Below, one piece after another: positions 27,109 through 34,721 of a stretch of 64,000 bases of DNA. The position numbers and the translations under genes were made by a program. Numbering within the stretch: position 1 is the stretch's first letter; each line of letters opens with the position of its first letter. The notes beneath the pieces are model-generated. The model had not been told where the DNA came from. It made no database searches and was given only the letters and a program-made list of their open reading frames with translations. Source of the DNA: an uncultured Alistipes sp. (GTDB taxonomy: Bacteria; Bacteroidota; Bacteroidia; Bacteroidales; Rikenellaceae). The stretch spans positions 67,955 to 131,954 of the forward strand of contig CAJTYA010000007.1 of assembly GCA_910583985.1 (NCBI GenBank), given 5' to 3'.

Positions 27109-27621
27109 TTACCGGCGGATCGCCCGGTTGATGACCCACCAGCCGCCGAACACCTGCAACGCCATGCCGGGCAGGCCGATGCGGAAATCCTGCACGGCTG
27201 AAAAGAAATCGCCCCGGAGCGCCCACTCGCCTAACGTGCCGAGCGTCTGGTAGCCGAGCACGACGGCCGCCAGCAACGGAAGCGACGCCTTGCGGAACGT
27301 CCCGGCGACAAGGCCCGCCAGCACGGCCAACAGGCCCGACTTGAGCAGAATGGCCGGAAGAGCGGCCGCGGCCGGCATGCCGAACAGCGCCGAATTGAGC
27401 AGCGGCGAGGCGACGGCCGTGAGCAGTCCCGCCCGCCAGCCGTACTTGTACGCCGCGACGAGCGTAAAGAAATAGACGGGCAGCCACCGCATGCCCCCCT
27501 GCGGAACGAGGTGGCACAACTGGGGCAGCAGCAGGTTTCCCGCCACGAACAGGGCGGCCGTCCAGTAGGTTTTCGCTTGATTGTACCCTAACGAATAGAG
27601 TCTGAGAGCAGTCGTTTGCAT
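27109..27621 (-). CDS. ECF-type transporter S component-like membrane protein
   Basis: A 170-residue membrane protein with about five or six hydrophobic segments. The pattern (N-terminal loop, WTAALFVAGNLLLPQLCHLV, FFTLVAAYKYGWRAGLLTAV, LLNSALFGMPAAAALPAI) resembles substrate-binding S components of energy-coupling factor importers. No A or T component is adjacent, so a shared module would be needed. Substrate unknown. It starts 13 bases after the DUF362 stop and is the last gene of the minus-strand redox operon. Confidence 0.65.
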   Translation of the reverse strand: MQTTALRLYSLGYNQAKTYWTAALFVAGNLLLPQLCHLVPQGGMRWLPVYFFTLVAAYKYGWRAGLLTAVASPLLNSALFGMPAAAALPAILLKSGLLAVLAGLVAGTFRKASLPLLAAVVLGYQTLGTLGEWALRGDFFSAVQDFRIGLPGMALQVFGGWWVINRAIRR

Positions 27622-27634
27622 CGTATGATCTTTT

Positions 27635-28597
27635 TTAATCGAGTTTTACCAATTCGTACTGTCGGGTGCCGAGCCCGATCCGCTCGCCGTGTTCCAGCGT
27701 GTGCATGCCGTGGCGCGAGTCGATCCGTTCGATAAGGTGGACCTTGCCGGGATCGTCCGACGCACGCACCAGATCGGTGCAGGCCTTGTCCAACGCCACC
27801 GGATCGAGCGAGGCGAGCAGGCCGATGTCGCCCATCCGGGGCTCTTCGGGCGCCGAGACGCAATCGCAATCGACCGAGAGCCTGTTAGCTACGTTGATAT
27901 AGAGGATGCGCTCGCCGCAGTGATCGGCCACCGCCTTGGCCGCTTCGGCCATCGCTTCCAGAAAATCGTCCTGCGGAGGCAGGTTGTTCCACGGGTCGGT
28001 CTTGGTTTTCCCGGCCGAGTGAATCCACGCCTTGCCCGCCGACGAGGCGATGCCGATGGCCATGTTCTTGACGGCTCCGCCGAAGCCGCCCATCGTATGC
28101 CCCTTGAAATGAGAAAGAATAATCGTAAAATCGTAATCGAGGTAGTGCGAGCCGACGAAATCCTCCCGAAGATGCACCCCGCCTTCGACCGGGAGCGCCG
28201 CTTCGCCGTCGGCATCCATGATGTCGACCGGAGCGATCTCCGTGAAGCCGTGCTCCTCGGCCGCCCTGAGGTGATCGGCCGTCCGCGCGCGCCCGCCGCC
28301 GTAGGCGGTGTTGCACTCGACGATCGTGCCGCCCACCTCGCGCACTAAATCGCCGATGAGGGCCGGTTGCAGGAAATTGTGTCCGCCCGGCTCGCCGGTC
28401 GAAATCTTGACGGCGACCTTCCCGGTCGCCTTGCGGCCCAGCGCCTCGTAGATCCGGACGAGGTTGCCGGGCGTGATCTCCTCGAACATATACACCTTCG
28501 GCACACCGACGTCGCCGGTCGCCGCCGTGCCCGCCGCACTCTGCGGGGCCGGGCACCCCGTCCCCGCTACCGGGGACTTCGAATCGAAAGTCGCCAT
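27635..28597 (-). CDS. DUF362 protein
   Basis: A 320-residue DUF362 protein. Typical pieces are VAVKISTGEPGGHNFLQPAL, the long middle block with SHFKGHTMGGFGGAVKNMAI, and DPVALDKACTDLV near the end. Many family members carry ferredoxin clusters at the C-terminus, but this one has only scattered Cys (DCDC) and no CxxCxxC set. DUF362 proteins accompany redox and iron-sulfur genes; their reaction is not known. It sits inside the redox operon, 25 bases from the gene before it. Confidence 0.85.
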   Translation of the reverse strand: MATFDSKSPVAGTGCPAPQSAAGTAATGDVGVPKVYMFEEITPGNLVRIYEALGRKATGKVAVKISTGEPGGHNFLQPALIGDLVREVGGTIVECNTAYGGGRARTADHLRAAEEHGFTEIAPVDIMDADGEAALPVEGGVHLREDFVGSHYLDYDFTIILSHFKGHTMGGFGGAVKNMAIGIASSAGKAWIHSAGKTKTDPWNNLPPQDDFLEAMAEAAKAVADHCGERILYINVANRLSVDCDCVSAPEEPRMGDIGLLASLDPVALDKACTDLVRASDDPGKVHLIERIDSRHGMHTLEHGERIGLGTRQYELVKLD

Positions 28598-28622
28598 ACG
28601 AATAATTTTTATCGTGAAACGG

Positions 28623-29042
28623 TCATTTGATTTTCAATTCCGGAATCAACGCATCGACATCGAGCAGCCGGAGCGAGCGGACCATATCGAGCGTTTCCCG
28701 TTTGTACTTCTGAAAATGAGGCGTCGCGAGGTGGTTTCGGTAAGCCGCCTCGTCGGCATAGATCTCCAGAATCGTCACCTCGTGCGGACGTTTTTTGTCG
28801 GAAACGGCATAGAGTGTCCGCACGCCGGGCTCCAGCTGCATCGAAGCCTCGATCTCCTCTCTGAGCAACGCCTTGTATTCGTCCGTCCGGAGCGAGTCGA
28901 CCGTGATTTGCGACAGGCGCACCACGAGGGCGGCAGTATCCTTCGCCGGATCGTCCGATACGTTCCGCTGTGACGGAGCTTGCGCCGAAGCGGATACGGA
29001 AAGAAGACCCAGCAGGGCCCCGATCATCCTATTCTTTTTCAT
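28623..29042 (-). CDS. Secreted antibiotic-biosynthesis-monooxygenase-like (ABM) protein
   Basis: A 139-residue product with a signal peptide (about residues 1-21, ending SASAQA). The mature part is a ferredoxin-like ABM dimer domain: EEIEASMQLEPGVRTLYAVS, then VTILEIYADEAAYRNHLATP, and HFQKYKRETLDMV. ABM proteins such as YgiN act on quinols, but this one would be periplasmic. Its start overlaps the DUF1893 stop by four bases (ATGA), so translation is coupled. Confidence 0.8.
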   Translation of the reverse strand: MKKNRMIGALLGLLSVSASAQAPSQRNVSDDPAKDTAALVVRLSQITVDSLRTDEYKALLREEIEASMQLEPGVRTLYAVSDKKRPHEVTILEIYADEAAYRNHLATPHFQKYKRETLDMVRSLRLLDVDALIPELKIK

Positions 29043-29494
29043 TTCCCGCTCGGAGAAGTTCGTTTCAAAAACATTTCGATTCGCTCCAGACACTCTTCCG
29101 GCGTGCGCACCGGCAGGCACAGCGTCTCCACCGGACAAAGGCCCGTGCCCGTCCTATCGACGATATGCGGCACCTCGCACACGCACTCCGCCTCGATGCC
29201 CGCCGAGCGGAACAATTCGAGGGCGGGCGTACTGGCCACCTCGGCGAAGACGCCCCGCACACCGCCCAGCACCATCAGGGCCGCGGCCCCCTTGCCCACG
29301 ACCTTGTCGGCGACGAACGCGCCGCGGAGCGTACCGGGCTCCTCCTTGAGCAAGCGGTAGAGGTCCCGCACGCCCCGCTGCCGGAAAACGAGGAAACGAT
29401 CCCCGTGGCAAACGACGCAGGAACACCTCTCGGCCCGGAGGCGGTCGATGGCCGCCCGACGCTGCGCGGGAACGATTTCAGTTCGGTTTTCCAT
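29039..29494 (-). CDS. DUF1893 protein
   Basis: A 151-residue cytoplasmic protein of the DUF1893 type. The pattern CSCVVCHGDRFLVFRQRGVR followed by FVADKVVGKGAAALMVLGGV is typical. The C-terminal part carries several Cys and ends CLERIEMFLKRT. Function is unknown; in Bacteroidetes the family is found among iron-sulfur and aldo/keto-reductase genes, as here. The ATG at 29494 lies 10 bases after the stop of the preceding reductase gene. Confidence 0.8.
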   Translation of the reverse strand: MENRTEIVPAQRRAAIDRLRAERCSCVVCHGDRFLVFRQRGVRDLYRLLKEEPGTLRGAFVADKVVGKGAAALMVLGGVRGVFAEVASTPALELFRSAGIEAECVCEVPHIVDRTGTGLCPVETLCLPVRTPEECLERIEMFLKRTSPSGK

Positions 29495-29504
29495 ATCGTC
29501 CGGT

Positions 29505-30908
29505 CTAAAATTCGCGCCCCTGTTTGAGGTCTTCGACGAAGCGGTCGATGCGCTGCATCTGCGCGGGAATGTCGATGCCCTGCGGGCAATGGGGATTGCA
29601 CTGTCCGCACCCGATGCAGTGATCGGCCTGCCGCAGCCGCGGCACCGAGCGGTCGTACCCCACCAAAAAGGCCTGCCGGGCCTTCCGGTAGCCGGCATCC
29701 TGCGACGAAGAGGGCATGTTGCCCGCATTGATGCACTTGTTGAAATGGAGCAGAACGCCCGGAATATCCAGCCCGTAGGGACAGGGCATGCAATACTTGC
29801 AGTCGTTGCAGGGGATGGTCGGATAGCGGAGCAACTGTCGGGCCGTCTCTTCGAGGAACGCCTTGTCGTCGTCGCCGAGCGGTTCGAACGGAGCGTAGGT
29901 CCGCAGGTTGTCCTGCAGGTGCTCCATGTAGGTCATGCCGCTCAGTACGGTCAGTATGCCGGGGAACGACCCGGCGAAACGGAACGCCCACGACGCGACG
30001 CTCGATTCGGGCCGGCGCTCCTTGAGCTTGAGGGCGATGTGGTCGTGCACGTTCGACAGGCGACCGCCCAGCAGCGGTTCCATGACGACAGCCGGGATGC
30101 CTCGTTTTTCCAATTCTCCGTAGAGGTATTCGGCATCCGTGTTGCGTTCGTTGACCTCCTTGGCGTGTTTCCAGTCCACGTAATTCAACTGGATCTGGAC
30201 GAAATCCCATCCGATCGTGTCGTGTATCGACAACAAATGGTCGAACACCGCGATGTCGCCGTGGTAAGAGAATCCTAAATTGCGGATGCGTCCGGCCTCG
30301 CGCTCGGCGAGCAGGAAGTCGAGCACGCCGTTGTCGATGTAACGGGCCCGGTATTCCGCCATGCCGTTGCCCATGCCCACGGCATGCAGCAGCATATAGT
30401 CGATATAATCCGTCTGCAACTCCCGGAGCGAATGGCGATACATCTCCACCGACGCCTCGCGGCTCCATGTCGAAGGAGCGAAGTTCGAGAGCTTGGTGGC
30501 GATGAAATACTTTTCGCGCGGATGGCGGCTCAGGGCGATGCCCGTGGCACGCTCGGAAAGCCCCTTGCAATAGGCCGGCGACGTATCGAAATAGTTCACG
30601 CCGTGAGCGATAGCGTAATCGACCAATTCGTTCACAGCCTCCTGATCGATCTCGTCGGCACCGTCTTGCGTTACGGTCGGCCAGCGCATGCAGCCGTAGC
30701 CCAGCAGCGACACGCTGTCGCCGGTCTTGGGGTTCGTGCGGTAAGCCATCTTGTCGGTCGGTATCTCCTCGCGTGCGGACCGGCCGGAGGCAACCCCCTC
30801 GCCTTTCGGACCGCAACCGGCCAGAGCAGCCGCCGACACCGCGGCCCCCGCGCCGAGCCGGCGAAGGAACTCGCGGCGGCCGATGGTCTTCTTATCTTTT
30901 GTTTCCAT
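29505..30908 (-). CDS. Tat-exported aldo/keto reductase with C-terminal 4Fe-4S domain
   Basis: A 467-residue protein. The N-terminus has a twin-arginine signal (GRREFLRRLGAGAAVSAAAL) ending in LAGC, so it may be a lipoprotein outside the cytoplasmic membrane. The central barrel is an aldo/keto reductase: NYFDTSPAYCKG holds the catalytic Asp/Tyr, AIALSRH and ATKLSNF follow. After residue about 355 two ferredoxin motifs appear, CNDCKYCMPCPYG and CIGCGQCNPHCPQG. Such proteins probably take electrons from a membrane iron-sulfur partner, fitting the polyferredoxin gene 12 bases upstream. Confidence 0.87.
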   Translation of the reverse strand: METKDKKTIGRREFLRRLGAGAAVSAAALAGCGPKGEGVASGRSAREEIPTDKMAYRTNPKTGDSVSLLGYGCMRWPTVTQDGADEIDQEAVNELVDYAIAHGVNYFDTSPAYCKGLSERATGIALSRHPREKYFIATKLSNFAPSTWSREASVEMYRHSLRELQTDYIDYMLLHAVGMGNGMAEYRARYIDNGVLDFLLAEREAGRIRNLGFSYHGDIAVFDHLLSIHDTIGWDFVQIQLNYVDWKHAKEVNERNTDAEYLYGELEKRGIPAVVMEPLLGGRLSNVHDHIALKLKERRPESSVASWAFRFAGSFPGILTVLSGMTYMEHLQDNLRTYAPFEPLGDDDKAFLEETARQLLRYPTIPCNDCKYCMPCPYGLDIPGVLLHFNKCINAGNMPSSSQDAGYRKARQAFLVGYDRSVPRLRQADHCIGCGQCNPHCPQGIDIPAQMQRIDRFVEDLKQGREF

Positions 30909-30920
30909 AGCTTCCTCGTT

Positions 30921-32444
30921 TTAAATGACTCTGTGGTTTCTGTGGCCCTCGACATAAATGGCTGCGAAGGGCCGGGCGGGACAAAGATGCTCGCAGGCGC
31001 CGCAACCGATACAGCGTTCCTCGTTGACGACGGGAATTTTCAGCGAATCCGCATCGCCCTCCACGGAGGGCACCATCGCGATGGCTCCCGCGGGACAATG
31101 GCGGGCGCAGTTGCCGCAATCAACGCCGTCGGTGAGCGGCACGCAGTTGCCCCTCACCCACACGGCATGGCCGATCTGCACGGACGATTTTTCGGCCGCG
31201 TCGATTCTGCGGATAGCCCCCGCGGGACACACCTCGGCGCATTTCGTACATTCGGGACGGCAATGGCCGCGCTCGTAGGACATTTCGGGCTGCATGAGCG
31301 TGACGAGTCCGGCCGAGGGACGCAACACGCCGTTCGGACACACCGACACGCAGAGCTGACAGCCCGTGCAATGCTGCGTAAAGTGACGCAGGCTTCCCGC
31401 ACCCGGCGGCACGAGCGGCACGCTGCGGTCGGGCGTTTTCCGGTCGAGAATCACGGCCAGTCCGCCGTCCACCTTTTTCTCCTGCGCCTTGGCCGCCGAG
31501 GCGAGCAGCAAACCCGCACCGGAAAGGAATCCCCGGCGGGAAATTCCCCCGGCCTGCCGCTCCGTTCCGCCTGCGACAGAGCTGTCCGCCTGCGAAACGC
31601 GATCCGGCGCATGCTTTTTCGACAGCCGCGAGCGATAGGAGATCGCCCCGTGGCGGCAGGTTTCGATGCAGTCCATGCAGGCCACGCAACGGCTGTAGTC
31701 GATGCGATGGGCCTCGCCGTCGATGCAGGACGCCTTGCACCGGCGGGAACACAGCCCGCAACGGTTACACTTTTCCTTGTCGATCACCGGGCGGAACAGG
31801 GCGTATTTCGAAAGGAAGCCCAGCACGGTCCCGACGGGACAGATCGTGTTGCAGTACGTCCGGCCGCCGCGCCATGCCAGCACGACCAGCACGACGAACG
31901 TGACGGCCGCCACGACGAACGTCGGCAGGCTCTTGATCCACACGTCGGTGCGGTAGAACGCATAGCTGCCGGCCCGTTCGGCCAGATAGGCCAGCAGGTT
32001 GTTGCCCCAGCCGTACAGCGGAGCGAAAAGGTTCTGGGCGATCCGCCCGTAAGCGCTGTAAGGAGCCAGCAGGGCTGCCAGCGACACGATGCCCGCCACG
32101 AGCGACACGACGAAGAGTCCCAGCACACCGTAGCGCAGCCAAGGACGGGCGGGCGAATACGAGAAGCGGTACTTTCTTTTCTTACCCCGGCCGCCGAACC
32201 ACGACACCACGTCCTGGAATACGCCCAGCGGACAAATCACCGAGCAGTAGACGCGCCCGAAAAGCCATGTCAGCGCCACGAGCGTCGCGACGACACCCAC
32301 GTGGAGCGCCAGCACGGCCGGCAGGAACTGAATCCGGGCCAGCCATCCGAACCACGCGTGCAGCGTCCCGGTGAAATCGAGGAACAGCAGCGTAATGAGC
32401 CCGAAGCAGATCGCAGCGAGCGTTATTCTGATTTTTCGCAACAT
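30921..32444 (-). CDS. Membrane polyferredoxin: NapH-like module fused to NapG-like ferredoxin
   Basis: A 507-residue protein. The N-terminal half has five or so membrane segments and two CxxxCP motifs (CSVICPLG, CNTICPVG), followed by CNRCGLCSRRCKASC and CVACMDCIETC. This is the NapH/NosR/RdxA-type arrangement. In the middle, SRRGFLSGAGLLLASAAKAQ looks like a twin-arginine signal embedded in the chain. The C-terminal part carries four further ferredoxin motifs (CTGCQLCVSVCP, CTKCAEVCP, CGNCARHCP, CIGCGACEHLCP). So NapH-like and NapG-like parts are fused. It could move electrons across the membrane to the neighbouring exported reductase. The ATG at 32444 fits a membrane start. Confidence 0.85.
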   Translation of the reverse strand: MLRKIRITLAAICFGLITLLFLDFTGTLHAWFGWLARIQFLPAVLALHVGVVATLVALTWLFGRVYCSVICPLGVFQDVVSWFGGRGKKRKYRFSYSPARPWLRYGVLGLFVVSLVAGIVSLAALLAPYSAYGRIAQNLFAPLYGWGNNLLAYLAERAGSYAFYRTDVWIKSLPTFVVAAVTFVVLVVLAWRGGRTYCNTICPVGTVLGFLSKYALFRPVIDKEKCNRCGLCSRRCKASCIDGEAHRIDYSRCVACMDCIETCRHGAISYRSRLSKKHAPDRVSQADSSVAGGTERQAGGISRRGFLSGAGLLLASAAKAQEKKVDGGLAVILDRKTPDRSVPLVPPGAGSLRHFTQHCTGCQLCVSVCPNGVLRPSAGLVTLMQPEMSYERGHCRPECTKCAEVCPAGAIRRIDAAEKSSVQIGHAVWVRGNCVPLTDGVDCGNCARHCPAGAIAMVPSVEGDADSLKIPVVNEERCIGCGACEHLCPARPFAAIYVEGHRNHRVI

Positions 32445-32578
32445 AAGTTTATTCGATAAGTTCAAGTTCGTTTTCCATATTTCCGGCATCCGCCGCGCCG
32501 GCGACAACCCCCTGCGGCACGAGCGCGACGCGCAGGCGACGTTTTCTTTTCAGCATACCGTCCGAATCCCTGCAACGA

Positions 32579-32586
32579 CAAAAATA
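32579..32586 (-). promoter_or_regulatory. Possible -7 element upstream of the polyferredoxin operon
   Basis: Minus-strand TATTTTTG matches TAnnTTTG, 135 bases before the start at 32444, within the 219-base gap after the flavodoxin gene. Upstream half not found. Confidence 0.35.
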
Positions 32587-32663
32587 AAAGAAAAAATGCA
32601 ACATCCGATGACAAACGACTGTATATCCCCGTTTTCGAACGGCACGCCTACCACGCGACGGGG

Positions 32664-33179
32664 TCAGTGCCCCCGCCGCACGAGCGCCTCGACGGCGGCG
32701 TCGGACCGGTCGGCCTCGCTGCCGCGGACGGCCAGCCCTTCGAGCACCGTCGCGCCGGGACACAGCCGGCGGATATCCCTCACGCTGTCTCCCATGCCGC
32801 CGCCTTCGTGCGTGCAGAACGGCACGAGGGTCTTGCCCGCGAAATCGTAGGATTCGAGGAAAGCGTGCACGGCCATCGGCATCGTGCCCCACCAGTTCGG
32901 GAAACCGACATACACCGTATCGTAGCGCTCCATGTCGTCCACCCGGTCCGCCAGCGCGGGCCGGGCGTTCCGGTCCTTCTCCCGCTGGGCCGCCTGCGTG
33001 CAGGCCGTATAGTCAGCCGGGTATTTTTCCACCGTATCGATGCGGAACATCTCCCCGCCCGTGCACCGTTCGATTTTCCGCGCCACGGTCTCCGTATTGC
33101 CCTGCGCCAGATCGACGATCCGGCCGCCGACGTAGTTCTGTCCCCGTCGGGAATAATAGGCGATCAATATCTTTTCCAT
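32664..33179 (-). CDS. Flavodoxin
   Basis: A 171-residue flavodoxin. KILIAYYSRRGQNYVGGRIV is the opening strand and FMN phosphate loop, though modified from the classic SxTGNT; the GNTETVA segment follows. FPNWWGTMPMAVHAFLES and PFCTHEGGGMGDSVRDIRRL are the typical FMN-contact loops of this subfamily. It may carry electrons for the adjacent reductases. The ATG at 33179 is used; one two codons earlier is also possible. It lies 33 bases after the aldo/keto reductase gene. Confidence 0.88.
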   Translation of the reverse strand: MEKILIAYYSRRGQNYVGGRIVDLAQGNTETVARKIERCTGGEMFRIDTVEKYPADYTACTQAAQREKDRNARPALADRVDDMERYDTVYVGFPNWWGTMPMAVHAFLESYDFAGKTLVPFCTHEGGGMGDSVRDIRRLCPGATVLEGLAVRGSEADRSDAAVEALVRRGH

Positions 33180-33212
33180 AAACACGTATATTCGTTCGTT
33201 TTCATTCGGCGC

Positions 33213-34082
33213 TCACTCTTCGTCCGGAACCGGAATGCCCGATTTGCCCACTCCGATGAGATAGTCTGCCGTTGCGGGATCGTTATGCGAGAAAAACAGG
33301 CTCCGGCCCTCGTCGAGCGCCGCGATGTCGGCCATGTCGCCGGCGGAAAGTTCAAAATCGAAAATATCGAAATTCTCCCGCATGCGTTCGACATGCGTCG
33401 ATTTGGGAATCACGGCCACGCCCCGTTGGACGAGAAAGCGCAGCGCCGTCTGCGCCACGGTCTTGCCGTACCGCTCGCCGATGCGCCGCAGCGTGACGTT
33501 CGAGAAGAACCCGTTACGTCCCTCGGCGAACGGCCCCCACGACATGATCTGCGTGCCGTAACGACGCATGATCCGCTGCGGCCCGGTCTGCTGGTTGAAC
33601 ACATGGGTTTCCACCTGATTGACGGCGGGCCTTATCTCGCAGAACTCCGAGAGGTCGATGAAACGGTCGGGATAGAAGTTCGACACACCGATGGCCCGCA
33701 CCTTCCCTGCGAAACAAGCCTCCTCCATAGCCCTGTATGTGCCGTAATAATCGCCGAAAGGCTGGTGGACGAGCAGCAGATCGACATAATCGGTCTGCAA
33801 CCGGCGCAACGACTCGTCGATGGACATGCGGGCCCTCCGATAGCCGGCATTCGAAATCCACACTTTGGTGGTGATGAAAAATTCGGCTCGCGGCACACCA
33901 CTCCGGCGCACGGCGCGCCCCACGCCCGCCTCGTTGCCGTAGGCCTGTGCCGTGTCGATGGAGCGATAGCCGATGCCGATGGCCTCCGACACGCAGCGTT
34001 CGCACGCTCCGGGCTCGATCTGATAGACGCCGAAGCCCAGCATCGGCATCACCACCCCGTTGTTCAAGGTAACTGTTTTCAT
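33213..34082 (-). CDS. Aldo/keto reductase (2,5-diketogluconate reductase-like)
   Basis: A 289-residue NADPH-dependent reductase. The catalytic set is visible: Asp and Tyr in SIDTAQAYGNE, Lys in ITTKVWIS, His in LLLVHQPFGDYYGT. IPKSTHVERMRENF is the cofactor-phosphate site. Cytoplasmic; the natural carbonyl substrate is unknown. The ATG at 34082 gives MKTVTLNNGVVMP, the standard start; an earlier ATG adds five residues. It heads the run of redox genes on this strand. Confidence 0.9.
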   Translation of the reverse strand: MKTVTLNNGVVMPMLGFGVYQIEPGACERCVSEAIGIGYRSIDTAQAYGNEAGVGRAVRRSGVPRAEFFITTKVWISNAGYRRARMSIDESLRRLQTDYVDLLLVHQPFGDYYGTYRAMEEACFAGKVRAIGVSNFYPDRFIDLSEFCEIRPAVNQVETHVFNQQTGPQRIMRRYGTQIMSWGPFAEGRNGFFSNVTLRRIGERYGKTVAQTALRFLVQRGVAVIPKSTHVERMRENFDIFDFELSAGDMADIAALDEGRSLFFSHNDPATADYLIGVGKSGIPVPDEE

Positions 34083-34125
34083 AATCTTTATCGTCATTAG
34101 AAATTTCTCCGTTTCCCGGACAGGA

Positions 34126-34133
34126 CAAAATTA
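34126..34133 (-). promoter_or_regulatory. Putative -7 element for the aldo/keto reductase gene
   Basis: Minus-strand TAATTTTG matches TAnnTTTG, 44 bases before the start codon. No TTTG at the right distance. Confidence 0.4.
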
Positions 34134-34672
34134 CCCGAAGTCGAGCCCTCGGCGGGTAGACGGATTACGGATTCGCCTACCGATATTCCGGATTCCGGCC
34201 ATCGCGGCCTTTTTGCATCCGTCCACGGGGGAAGAGCCCCTCGTTCCGAGATCCGAAACGGAGGTCCGGCACGGAGCCACGCCGAGGGGAGCGGTCCGGC
34301 ACGGAGCGATCTCCCGGTCCGGAAGGCTTTGTCCCGCCCCGACGGGAAGACCGCCCGAAGGGGCGCTTAAGCGGCTGTACGATAAAAACGTACACCGGAA
34401 ATCGTGGCATCATAATTGTTCGGCATGCACCGACCATCCATCCGCCCGATATGAATCATACGAAACGACGCTCGCTTGCCCTGCGGTCCGCCCCCGATAC
34501 GGGGCTCCGTACCGAACGCCGCCCACCGGCTTCCGCATCCGTTCCGCGTTCCGACGACACCCTCTCTCCCGGTGCGGTTTCGCGCCTGCCCGACGAGCCG
34601 GCACCTCCGAGACTCAGGAACCCGCACGCCAGTGTCGCCCCCTACCCCGATTCTCCTGCTTTCCGTCCGCAG
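34134..34672. other. Gene-free stretch before the TonB receptor
   Basis: About 540 bases. It holds a 15-base direct repeat (GGTCCGGCACGGAGC, near 34262 and 34292) and a small hairpin GTACG/CGTAC near 34377-34392. I looked for a cobalamin riboswitch, given the receptor downstream, and saw no B12 box. Confidence 0.4.
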
Positions 34673-34704
34673 TTTGGCGGGAAAAAACAGAAACCATAAA
34701 TTTG
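34673..34704 (+). promoter_or_regulatory. Full Bacteroidetes-type promoter for the TonB receptor gene
   Basis: TTTG (34673-34676), exactly 20 bases, TAAATTTG (34697-34704). Transcription should start about 10 bases before the ATG at 34722, leaving almost no leader. Confidence 0.8.
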
Positions 34705-34721
34705 TTGAAACCCCGAAAACG

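Noticed and set aside
34140..34700. Cobalamin riboswitch before the TonB receptor
   Set aside because: No B12 box or matching core was visible.
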